Below, piece by piece: positions 8,372-15,213 of a stretch of 41,859 bases of DNA. This DNA is from Aquimarina agarivorans (lineage in GTDB: Bacteria > Bacteroidota > Bacteroidia > Flavobacteriales > Flavobacteriaceae), in assembly GCF_000218485.1 (NCBI RefSeq), contig NZ_AFPB01000163.1:1-41859 (forward strand). Reading direction: 5' to 3'. Position 1 is the stretch's first letter, and each line of letters opens with the position of its first letter. The notes beneath the pieces are model-generated. The model ran no database searches and was not told the origin of the DNA. It saw only the letters and a program-made list of their open reading frames with translations. The translations under genes and the position numbers were made by a program.

Positions 8372-9223
8372 ATGAAGCAGCTGATTGCATACATTATTTT
8401 ATCATTTTCGGTAGTATCCATTTACGGACAAAAAGCTGCGTATGTAATTTACAATAGTAAAGGAAAAGCTGTTAAGTATGAAAAAATGATACACTTTTTA
8501 GTAAAAAATGAAGTCCTGTTGTTTGGTGAGCTTCATAACAATCCAATTGCGCATTGGATGGAGTTGGAATTAATACGTGATCTAAGTAAACAACGTGCGC
8601 TTATTTTGGGTGCCGAGTTTTTTGAAAGTGACGGACAATTAGCTTTAAATGATTATATGTCAGGTAAAACTAATCAAGCATTATTAGAAACTCAGGTAGA
8701 ATTATGGTCCAATTACCAAACAGATTATAAACCTATTGTAACGTTTACAAAGGCTAATAACATCCCTTTTATTGCTACTAATGTGCCCAGACAATATGCG
8801 CAATTAGTACACAAGGAAGGTTTTGAAGTGTTGGAACATTTAGTGCCAGATGAAAAGAAGTTTATTGCTCCTTTGCCTATTAAATATGATCCTGATTTAC
8901 CAAGTTATAAAAAGATTTTAACCATGTTTGAGGATCACGGCACACCTGAATTAGTAAAAGCACAGGCAATTAAAGATGCTACGATGGCTCATTTTATTTT
9001 AGAAAATTATGTGGAGAATAAATTATTTTTTCATATCAATGGAGCTTATCATTCAGATAATTATGAAGGAATTCTGTGGTTTTTAAAGCAGCATAATGAT
9101 AATTTAAATTACGTTACTATTTCAACCGTTGAACAGAAAGATGTAAATGAATTAATGGAGGAGAATAAGAATAAAGCGGATTACATTATTTGTATCCCCG
9201 ATACAATGACAAAAACTTATTAA
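8372..9223 (+). CDS. ChaN-type haem-binding uptake protein (Tiki superfamily) inside the his operon
   Basis: A 283-residue exported protein: an N-terminal signal sequence (MKQLIAYIILSFSVVSIYG) followed by a ChaN/PF04187-like domain with the family signatures VLLFGELHNNPIAHWMEL, LILGAEFFESDGQ, NVPRQYAQLV, IKDATMAHFI and FHINGAYHSDNYEGILWFL. Family members are iron-regulated surface or periplasmic proteins; some bind haem, and the superfamily includes Tiki proteases that use the GELH/GxxH residues for metal. It lies 18 bp after hisD and 58 bp before hisC, so it is probably co-transcribed. There is no lipobox Cys in the signal. Its connection with histidine synthesis is unclear; metal supply or His-dependent metal handling is speculation. 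Confidence 0.85.
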   Translation: MKQLIAYIILSFSVVSIYGQKAAYVIYNSKGKAVKYEKMIHFLVKNEVLLFGELHNNPIAHWMELELIRDLSKQRALILGAEFFESDGQLALNDYMSGKTNQALLETQVELWSNYQTDYKPIVTFTKANNIPFIATNVPRQYAQLVHKEGFEVLEHLVPDEKKFIAPLPIKYDPDLPSYKKILTMFEDHGTPELVKAQAIKDATMAHFILENYVENKLFFHINGAYHSDNYEGILWFLKQHNDNLNYVTISTVEQKDVNELMEENKNKADYIICIPDTMTKTY

Positions 9224-9281
9224 ATGTATAGCGGTATTCAATAACTAATTAAGAATAGTATTTTCTATTATTATCACACAA

Positions 9282-10322
9282 ATGAAATTTGATTTAAATA
9301 CGTTAATACGTGCCAACGTAAAGGCAATGAAAGCCTATAGTTCTGCAAGGGATGAATATGTTTCGGATGGATCTGAAATGGTATTTTTAGACGCTAACGA
9401 AAATCCTTTTGAAAATGGAGTAAATAGGTATCCTGATCCTCAACAAAGGAGTGTGAAGGAGGTAATAGCAACGCAAAAGCAAATAGCTACTTCTCATATT
9501 TTACTAGGGAATGGTAGTGATGAGGTATTGGATTTATTATTCCGTGCGTTTTGCCAACCCAAAGAGGATAATATAATTACGTTGCCACCTACTTACGGGA
9601 TGTATACCGTGCTTGCAAACTTGAATGAAATTGAAGAGCGAAAAGTACAATTACAAGCTGATTTTCAGCCTGATGTTGATGCTATTTTAAAAGCTGTAGA
9701 TAGTAATACTAAAATGGTATTTATATGCTCACCAAACAATCCGACGGCAAATTTAATTGCGGTAGATAAAATAAAGCAACTTTTACAAAATTTTGCTGGT
9801 CTGGTGGTTATTGATGAAGCGTATATCGATTTTGCAAATCAATCCAGTTGGATTGAAGAGTTGTCTAATTACTCTAACTTAATAGTAACTCAAACACTTT
9901 CAAAAGCCTATGGTTTAGCGGGTATTCGCTTAGGTTTATGTTTTGCTGCTGCAGAAGTAATAACGGTACTCAACAAAATTAAGCCACCTTATAATGTAAA
10001 TGAACTTACTCAAAAAGCTGCCCTAGAGCGCTTATTGGATAAGGCAAGTATAAGCAATGAAATTGAAGCCATTTTATCGGAAAGGGAACTAGTCATTGAA
10101 GCATTAAAAGAAATATACTTTGTAGAAAAAATTTATCCCACTGAGGCCAATTTTGTACTCGTTAAAGTTGATGATGCTACAAAACGTTATAACGAATTAT
10201 TATCCAAAGGGATAGTTGTAAGAAACCGAACCACGCAGGCTTTATGTAAAAACACTTTGCGATTTACAATAGGTACAGCTGAAGAAAATAAGTTGTTAAT
10301 AGCGGGCCTAAAATCATTATAA
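9282..10322 (+). CDS. hisC: Histidinol-phosphate aminotransferase
   Basis: PLP-dependent transamination of imidazole-acetol phosphate with glutamate to give histidinol phosphate. It has 346 residues, fold type I aminotransferase. Visible are LDANENPFENGVNRYPDP at the N-terminus, the PLP-phosphate loop LGNGSDEVLDLL, FICSPNNPTAN, VIDEAYIDFA, and the Schiff-base Lys at about residue 208 in TLSKAYGLAGIRLG. The C-terminal Arg that binds substrate phosphate is in LRFTIGTAEEN. It sits between the chaN-like gene and a small secreted-protein gene in the his operon. Confidence 0.96.
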   Translation: MKFDLNTLIRANVKAMKAYSSARDEYVSDGSEMVFLDANENPFENGVNRYPDPQQRSVKEVIATQKQIATSHILLGNGSDEVLDLLFRAFCQPKEDNIITLPPTYGMYTVLANLNEIEERKVQLQADFQPDVDAILKAVDSNTKMVFICSPNNPTANLIAVDKIKQLLQNFAGLVVIDEAYIDFANQSSWIEELSNYSNLIVTQTLSKAYGLAGIRLGLCFAAAEVITVLNKIKPPYNVNELTQKAALERLLDKASISNEIEAILSERELVIEALKEIYFVEKIYPTEANFVLVKVDDATKRYNELLSKGIVVRNRTTQALCKNTLRFTIGTAEENKLLIAGLKSL

Positions 10323-10347
10323 TTAACAAATTAAATGCAGTTGCAAA

Positions 10348-10932
10348 ATGAAAAGTAGTTTTTTGTTATTTATTTTAGGGGTTAGTTTATTTTTTTCAAA
10401 TTTACAAGCGCAGTCTTTACCATTAGGACAAAAAAGATGGAGCGCTACAAATACATTGAATGCAGATGATTATAAAATTGCAGTTGGTGTAAATACTAAT
10501 GAATTAATTCATAGTCAGTTTATAATTACCCATCAAATAATGGGATTTGATTTTATAAAGAAGAACTTAAATAAAAAGATAGAAAATATTTTTGTAGGAA
10601 AAGCTTCTTGGATTGATACTACTAGAGTGGTGAGCATTGATGCTGCTATTGCATATCAGCAATTGCAATTTGACTTATGTGAAGTGTATGCACGAAGGTT
10701 TAGAAAACAACTTTTCATAAACAAAAAGAAGTTATTAAAGGGCTTGGATTTTGTTAAAGAATTAAATAATAAAATGATTGCTGGTTTTTCTGAAGAAAGA
10801 GCCTTATTGGTACAAGAAACCAAAGATGGTAGGGATAAAGAACAACTGACAGTTTGGGAAGAAAAAATAAGAAATTATTTATCAACTTTAAAGCAGTTTG
10901 ATTATGCCAATGGTGCCAAAATTAAACTTTAA
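10348..10932 (+). CDS. Secreted protein of unknown function in the his operon
   Basis: A 194-residue protein with a clear signal peptide (MKSSFLLFILGVSLFFSNLQAQ) and a mature part that looks mostly helical and basic, without motifs I recognise. It has one Cys (in DLCEVYARR) and a conserved-looking end, NYLSTLKQFDYANGAKIKL. It starts 25 bp after hisC, so it is co-transcribed with the his genes. After it comes a 193-bp gap carrying a GC-rich structured element and then hisB. I cannot assign a function; as with the chaN-like gene, an envelope protein here suggests an accessory role or simple gene insertion. Confidence 0.8.
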   Translation: MKSSFLLFILGVSLFFSNLQAQSLPLGQKRWSATNTLNADDYKIAVGVNTNELIHSQFIITHQIMGFDFIKKNLNKKIENIFVGKASWIDTTRVVSIDAAIAYQQLQFDLCEVYARRFRKQLFINKKKLLKGLDFVKELNNKMIAGFSEERALLVQETKDGRDKEQLTVWEEKIRNYLSTLKQFDYANGAKIKL

Positions 10933-10972
10933 TTTTGCATAGAATTAAAACAGGAAATTAATGCGTAAAGGA

Positions 10973-11047
10973 TAGAGCGGTTACCCCGCAGTCCGACCCA
11001 AGGAGGAACGAGGAGTAGTAGCGAAAGCCTGACCCGTAGGGATACGC
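10973..11047 (+). other. GC-rich structured element before hisB (candidate RNA or repeat)
   Basis: A 75-bp block much richer in G+C than its surroundings. It is closed by GCGTA (10973-10977) and TACGC (11043-11047). Inside are GCGG paired with CCGC, the short hairpin AGCGAAAGCC with a GAAA tetraloop, and CCC-GTA-GGG. No open frame crosses it. From memory, similar GC-rich islands with AGCGAAAGCC and GACCCGNAGGG occur repeatedly between flavobacterial genes, but I could not search for this. It may be a structured RNA, a transcript end or processing site, or a repeat element. Confidence 0.5.
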
Positions 11048-11072
11048 CCCAAAAAGAGTAAAAATAGAAACA

Positions 11073-11107
11073 AGCTGATGGTTAATAGCTTATAGCTCAA
11101 AGCCATA
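11073..11107 (+). repeat. Heptamer-phased words before hisB
   Basis: Consecutive 7-bp words AGCTGAT, GGTTAAT, AGCTTAT, AGCTCAA, AGCCATA. Only one arm is clear, though AGCT is self-complementary. It resembles the arms of the other heptamer-phased repeats of this operon and may be a decayed or half copy. Confidence 0.4.
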
Positions 11108-11125
11108 TCGCAAAGCGAAATAAAT

Positions 11126-12265
11126 ATGAAAAAAGTATTATTTATTGACAGGGATGGTACCTTGGTGTTGGAACCACCAGTGGATTATCAATTGGATAGC
11201 CTTGAAAAACTTGAATTTTATCCCAAAGTATTTCAATACATGGCTAAAATTGCTAGTGAGTTGGATTACGAATTGGTAATGGTAACCAATCAGGATGGTT
11301 TGGGTACGGATTCATTTCCTGAGGCTACCTTTTGGCCAGCTCAAAATAAAGTGATAACTGCTTTTGAGAAAGAAGGTGTAGTGTTTTCGGAAGTTTTTAT
11401 TGATAAAACATTTCCGCATGAAAATGCAGATACCCGAAAACCGAGAACAGGGTTGTTAACGCAATATTTTGATAAAGAAAAATACGATTTAGCGAATTCA
11501 TTTGTGTTAGGTGATCGTATTACGGATATGGAATTAGCTAAAAATTTGGGAGCCAAAGGAATTTTTTTATCGGAAGATCCAGAGTTGGGAGCTGATGAAA
11601 TTGAGGCAGATAAAAAGGTTATTACCGACTGTATTGCTTTGACATCCACTGATTGGAGAGAAATTTATGAGTTTTTAAAATTAGAAGACCGCGTTTCTGA
11701 AATTACCCGAAATACAAATGAGACTAAAATTTATATCAAGTTAAATTTAGATGGTTCTGGTAAAAATGATATTGCTACAGGTTTGGACTTTTTTGATCAT
11801 ATGTTAGATCAAATTGGGAGACACGGTGCTATGGATTTAACCGTAAAAGTCGATGGGGATTTGCATGTGGATGAGCACCATACAATTGAAGATACCATGA
11901 TTGCCTTAGGAGAATTGTTTCACAAAGCACTAGGGAATAAATTGGGTATTGAACGTTATGGTTTTTGTTTACCAATGGACGACTGTTTAGCGCAGGCAGC
12001 AGTTGATTTTGGGGGACGTCCATGGCTAATTTGGGAAGCTGATTTTAAGCGCGAAAAGATTGGAGACATGCCAACAGAAATGTTTTTGCACTTATTTAAG
12101 TCTTTTACTGACGGTGCAAAATGCAATTTAAACATTAAGGCTGAAGGAGACAATGAGCATCATAAAATAGAAGGTATTTTTAAAGCCTTTGCAAAAGCTA
12201 TGAAAATGGCTGTAAAACGCGATGCCAATAAGATGTTTTTACCAAGTACAAAAGGAATATTATAG
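11126..12265 (+). CDS. hisB: Bifunctional histidinol-phosphatase / imidazoleglycerol-phosphate dehydratase
   Basis: A 379-residue fusion catalysing two steps. The N-terminal HAD phosphatase (about 1-165) has the DxD nucleophile motif FIDRDGTLV and the later acidic motif [13 protein letters not shown], and dephosphorylates histidinol phosphate. The C-terminal IGP dehydratase (about 185-379) has the metal-binding motifs [36 protein letters not shown] and [18 protein letters not shown]. The fused form is typical of Bacteroidetes and enterobacteria. It follows the GC-rich element and precedes heptamer repeat B. Confidence 0.97.
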   Translation: MKKVLFIDRDGTLVLEPPVDYQLDSLEKLEFYPKVFQYMAKIASELDYELVMVTNQDGLGTDSFPEATFWPAQNKVITAFEKEGVVFSEVFIDKTFPHENADTRKPRTGLLTQYFDKEKYDLANSFVLGDRITDMELAKNLGAKGIFLSEDPELGADEIEADKKVITDCIALTSTDWREIYEFLKLEDRVSEITRNTNETKIYIKLNLDGSGKNDIATGLDFFDHMLDQIGRHGAMDLTVKVDGDLHVDEHHTIEDTMIALGELFHKALGNKLGIERYGFCLPMDDCLAQAAVDFGGRPWLIWEADFKREKIGDMPTEMFLHLFKSFTDGAKCNLNIKAEGDNEHHKIEGIFKAFAKAMKMAVKRDANKMFLPSTKGIL

Positions 12266-12267
12266 TA

Positions 12268-12332
12268 TTGAGACATTAGATTTGAGATGTAAGACGTTCT
12301 CAAATCTCATATCTTAATTCTCATATCTTTAT
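12268..12332 (+). repeat. Heptamer-phased inverted repeat B (hisB-hisH gap)
   Basis: Left words TTGAGAC, ATTAGAT, TTGAGAT, GTAAGAC (12268-12295) face right words TCTCAAA, TCTCATA, TCTTAAT, TCTCATA, TCTTTAT (12298-12332). GATTTGAGA and TCTCAAATC pair perfectly around a short spacer, and the outer words pair imperfectly. The element fills the whole gap between hisB and hisH. It uses nearly the same words as repeat A. Confidence 0.8.
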
Positions 12333-12335
12333 TAA

Positions 12336-12923
12336 ATGAAAATAGTAATAATAAATTACGGAGCGGGAAATATTCAGAGTATCAAATTTGCTATTGAGCG
12401 TTTAGGGTATAAAGCCGTGTTGAGTGATAATGTTGACGAAATTAAAAATGCAGATAAGGTAATATTTCCAGGTGTTGGTGAGGCTAGTAGTGCTATGAAT
12501 AAGCTTCGTGAAAGCGGATTAGATAAATTAGTACCTAGGCTAAAGCAGCCCGTGTTGGGAATTTGTTTGGGAATGCAGTTAATGTGTAATTCTACAGAAG
12601 AAGGCGATACAAAGGGTTTGGGTATTTTTGATGTTGATGTTGTTCGTTTTACGAATGAGGTAAAAGTGCCACAAATTGGATGGAATCAAATCAGAGATTT
12701 TAAATCGGAATTATTTGATGGAGTTATTAATGAATCATACATATATCTTGTACATAGTTTTTATGCGCCTGTTTGTAAGGAAACAATTAGTGTAACTGAT
12801 TATGGAATAAATTACAGTACGGCATTACAAAAAAACAATTTTTACGGTACTCAATTTCACCCAGAAAAAAGTAGTGATGTTGGAGAAAAAATTCTATCGA
12901 ATTTTCTCTCTAGTACAAAGTAG
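12336..12923 (+). CDS. hisH: Imidazole glycerol phosphate synthase, glutaminase subunit
   Basis: Glutamine amidotransferase that supplies ammonia to HisF. It has 195 residues, class I glutaminase fold, with the catalytic triad Cys77 (in GICLGMQLM), His175 and Glu177 (in QFHPEKS). Conserved early motifs are NYGAGNIQSIKFA and VIFPGVGEA. The last codons and the stop (12921-12923) lie inside the left arm of the inverted repeat that flanks the next gene, so an insertion has supplied its present C-terminus (SSTK then stop). Confidence 0.96.
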   Translation: MKIVIINYGAGNIQSIKFAIERLGYKAVLSDNVDEIKNADKVIFPGVGEASSAMNKLRESGLDKLVPRLKQPVLGICLGMQLMCNSTEEGDTKGLGIFDVDVVRFTNEVKVPQIGWNQIRDFKSELFDGVINESYIYLVHSFYAPVCKETISVTDYGINYSTALQKNNFYGTQFHPEKSSDVGEKILSNFLSSTK

Positions 12924-13342
12924 TCAGTATAGAGTACAAAGATTTAATAATGAATAAATATCAAGATCTTAAAATTTGGCAAAAGTCAATGATTCTCACA
13001 GAGGAGGTTTATAAGCTTTCTAAAGTATTACCAAAAGATGAAAAATTTGGTTTGATTTCTCAAATAAAGAGATGTTCTGTAAGTATTCCTTCTAACATTG
13101 CAGAAGGAGCAGGGCGGAACTCTAAAAAAGAATTTTTACATTTTTTAAGTATAGCTCATGGCTCTTTGATGGAGTTAGAAACACAATTACAGTTATTATA
13201 TAGGCTTGATTTAGTTAAAATAGATATCATTAACTCATTATTAGAAATTTGTAATGAGGTTCGTAAGATGAATTACTCACTTCAAAAATCATTAAAAATA
13301 AACATGTAAGTGCTTTGTACTTTGTACTCAGTACTCTTTACT
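12912..13342 (+). mobile_element. Cassette-like unit: four-helix-bundle gene between 30-bp heptamer inverted repeats
   Basis: The left arm 12912-12941 reads AGTACAA, AGTAGTC, AGTATAG, AGTACAA, AG. The right arm 13313-13342 reads CT, TTGTACT, TTGTACT, CAGTACT, CTTTACT. The reverse complement of the right arm matches the left arm at 24 of 30 positions, and both keep a strict 7-bp phase. Between them lies only the four-helix-bundle gene. The left arm overlaps the end of hisH. This looks like the IR-bounded intervening sequences with an internal ORF known from 23S rRNA genes, but placed inside a protein operon. Mobility is inferred. Confidence 0.55.
12950..13309 (+). CDS. Four-helix-bundle protein (23S rRNA intervening-sequence protein family)
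   Basis: A 119-residue helical protein of the S23/IVP-type four-helix-bundle family. Family signatures are YQDLKIWQKSM near the start, LPKDEKFGLISQIKRCSVSIPSNIAEGAGR in the middle, and EFLHFLSIAHGSLMELETQLQLLYRL. Members were first found as ORFs inside 23S rRNA intervening sequences of spirochaetes and form homopentamers; their biochemical role is unknown, nucleic-acid binding being the usual guess. Here it interrupts hisH and hisA and is bordered on both sides by 30-bp heptamer-phased inverted repeats, 8 bp before its start and 3 bp after its stop. It appears to be a passenger of the his transcript. Confidence 0.92.
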   Translation: MNKYQDLKIWQKSMILTEEVYKLSKVLPKDEKFGLISQIKRCSVSIPSNIAEGAGRNSKKEFLHFLSIAHGSLMELETQLQLLYRLDLVKIDIINSLLEICNEVRKMNYSLQKSLKINM

Positions 13343-13350
13343 AAGAATAT

Positions 13351-14073
13351 ATGAGAATAATACCAGCAATAGATATTATAGACGGACAATGTGTTCGATT
13401 ATCAAAAGGAGATTACAATACTAAAAAAATATATAATGAAAATCCTTTAGAAATAGCCAAGCAGTTTGAAGCTCACGGAATCCAGCACTTACATTTAGTG
13501 GATTTAGATGGGGCTAAGGCAAGTCATATAGTAAATCATAAAGTATTGGAAACCATTGCCACTCAAACCAATTTAAAAATTGACTTTGGAGGGGGCTTAA
13601 AAACTGATGATGATTTGAGTATAGCTTTTGAAAGTGGTGCCAATCAAATTACTGGTGGGAGTATAGCGGTTAAAAACCCGGATGTTTTTCGTAGTTGGTT
13701 AACTAAGTTTGGAGCGGATAAAATTATTTTAGGAGCAGATGCGAATAATGAAAAAATAGCAGTGAGTGGTTGGTTAGAGGAAAGCGATCAAGAACTTATT
13801 CCGTTTGTAAAAGGCTATCAAAAAGAAGGAGTAAGCTATGTAATTTGTACTGATATTAGTAAGGATGGCATGTTACAAGGGCCTTCGTTTGATTTGTATA
13901 AAAAAATACTGAATCAAATTCCTAATATTAAATTAATTGCTTCAGGAGGTATTTCAAGCTTTGATGAACTTCCAAAATTAGCCGAAATCGGTTGTGAAGG
14001 CACCATTATAGGCAAAGCTATTTACGAGAACCGAATTAGTTTGAAGCAACTAGAAGAATATATTATTAGCTAA
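13351..14073 (+). CDS. hisA: ProFAR isomerase
   Basis: Amadori rearrangement of ProFAR to PRFAR, a TIM-barrel enzyme of 240 residues. The general-base Asp is in [19 protein letters not shown] (about residue 8). The second half-barrel shows the catalytic Asp in [19 protein letters not shown]. Phosphate-binding turns are [10 protein letters not shown] and [11 protein letters not shown], with [13 protein letters not shown] at the C-terminus. The gene starts 9 bp after the right arm of the four-helix-bundle cassette and is followed by heptamer repeat D. Confidence 0.97.
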   Translation: MRIIPAIDIIDGQCVRLSKGDYNTKKIYNENPLEIAKQFEAHGIQHLHLVDLDGAKASHIVNHKVLETIATQTNLKIDFGGGLKTDDDLSIAFESGANQITGGSIAVKNPDVFRSWLTKFGADKIILGADANNEKIAVSGWLEESDQELIPFVKGYQKEGVSYVICTDISKDGMLQGPSFDLYKKILNQIPNIKLIASGGISSFDELPKLAEIGCEGTIIGKAIYENRISLKQLEEYIIS

Positions 14074-14138
14074 GAAAAGAGAGTCTAAAAAATAGGTGTA
14101 GAGTATTAAGTCTATTTTCTATTCTCTTTTTTCTATAA
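14073..14138 (+). repeat. Heptamer-phased inverted repeat D (hisA-hisF gap)
   Basis: Left words AGAAAAG, AGAGTCT, AAAAAAT, AGGTGTA (14073-14100) and right words TCTATTT, TCTATTC, TCTTTTT, TCTATAA (14111-14138). The reverse complement of the right arm is a purine-rich series with AGA or ATAGA every 7 bp that matches the left arm imperfectly. The first base overlaps the hisA stop codon. It has the same architecture as repeats A-C but different words. Confidence 0.75.
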
Positions 14139-14150
14139 TCTTGAAAAAAA

Positions 14151-14906
14151 ATGCTTACAAAAAGAATAGTTCCTTGTTTAGATATTAAAAATGGACGCAC
14201 GGTAAAAGGAGTCAATTTTGTGGATTTACGTGATGCTGGTGACCCAGTTGAATTGGCTGCTATTTATGCCAAAACTGGAGCAGACGAACTCGTTTTTTTG
14301 GATATATCAGCTACAGAAGAACGCAGAAAAACCTTAGCAGATTTGGTCAGAAATGTGGCTAAAGAAGTAAATATTCCTTTTACTGTGGGTGGCGGAATTT
14401 CATCGGTGGAGGATGTGGATATATTACTTCAAAATGGAGCGGATAAAGTCTCAGTAAATTCTTCTGCTGTAAAGCGACCAGAATTAGTTAATGAATTGTC
14501 AGCAAAATTTGGAAGTCAGTGTATCACAGTAGCTATTGATGCCAAACAAATTGATGGAGAGTGGATAGTACATTTGGTTGGTGGTAAAGTACCAACGGAA
14601 TTAAATTTATTTAATTGGGCAAAAGAAGTAGAGCAACGCGGAGCAGGCGAAATTTTATTTACTTCCATGAATAATGATGGTACAAAAAATGGTTTCGCTA
14701 ATGAAGCTTTAGCCCGATTGAGTTCTGAATTAAATATTCCTATTATAGCTTCTGGAGGAGCAGGGAATATGCAGCATTTTGTCGATACATTTAAGGAGGG
14801 TAAAGCAGATGCAGCCTTGGCAGCAAGTGTGTTTCATTTTAAAGAAATTGCGATTCCTGAACTAAAAGAAAAGCTAAAAAGTGAAGGGATTGCAGTACGA
14901 TTGTGA
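14151..14906 (+). CDS. hisF: Imidazole glycerol phosphate synthase, cyclase subunit
   Basis: TIM-barrel partner of HisH; converts PRFAR plus ammonia to imidazoleglycerol phosphate and AICAR. It has 251 residues. The catalytic Asp near residue 11 is in [19 protein letters not shown] and the second, near 130, in [12 protein letters not shown]. Phosphate loops are [13 protein letters not shown] and [15 protein letters not shown]. It is the last his gene seen: no hisIE follows, and the next plus-strand feature is a terminator at 15091-15128. Confidence 0.97.
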   Translation: MLTKRIVPCLDIKNGRTVKGVNFVDLRDAGDPVELAAIYAKTGADELVFLDISATEERRKTLADLVRNVAKEVNIPFTVGGGISSVEDVDILLQNGADKVSVNSSAVKRPELVNELSAKFGSQCITVAIDAKQIDGEWIVHLVGGKVPTELNLFNWAKEVEQRGAGEILFTSMNNDGTKNGFANEALARLSSELNIPIIASGGAGNMQHFVDTFKEGKADAALAASVFHFKEIAIPELKEKLKSEGIAVRL

Positions 14907-15090
14907 TTTGTAAGAATTCCATCAGTGTTTATGCCAAATCAAACAAACATATAACGGAAGAATTACGCTCATCATTATCAGTAAAGCTATTTATAGAGTT
15001 TAAGGCCAACATAACTATATCTTTAAAGTTTCTTCAAACTTAAACATAACTATGAAATTTAAAATATGTATTCGCTCGGACGGATACGTT
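14907..15090. other. Non-coding stretch after hisF; hisIE not found
   Basis: Flavobacterial his operons usually end in hisF-hisIE. Here an AT-rich stretch follows with no start codon and no phosphoribosyl-AMP cyclohydrolase or PRATP pyrophosphohydrolase motif in any frame. One frame is open for about 45 codons but has no ATG, ribosome site or similarity I can recognise. The stretch ends in a strong hairpin. Confidence 0.6.
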
Positions 15091-15128
15091 AAAAAAGCGA
15101 TTTTGTTTTTATACAAAATCGCTTTTTT
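15091..15128. terminator. Bidirectional terminator between his operon and GH5 gene
   Basis: A perfect 16-bp stem: 15091-15106 (AAAAAAGCGATTTTGT) pairs with 15113-15128, with a 6-base loop. It has A-runs before and T-runs after, so it can terminate the plus-strand his operon and the convergent minus-strand GH5 gene. Confidence 0.9.
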
Positions 15129-15213
15129 GGTTTTATAACGATGCTGATTTTAAATTAATAAATAATAACATCTTATATGAGGGTAAATTTAATGACAGTG
15201 TCAGTGTCAACTT

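Noticed and set aside
14907..15040. A 45-codon open stretch after hisF as a hisIE remnant
   Set aside because: No start codon and no HisI or HisE motif; such a length without stops is not unusual.
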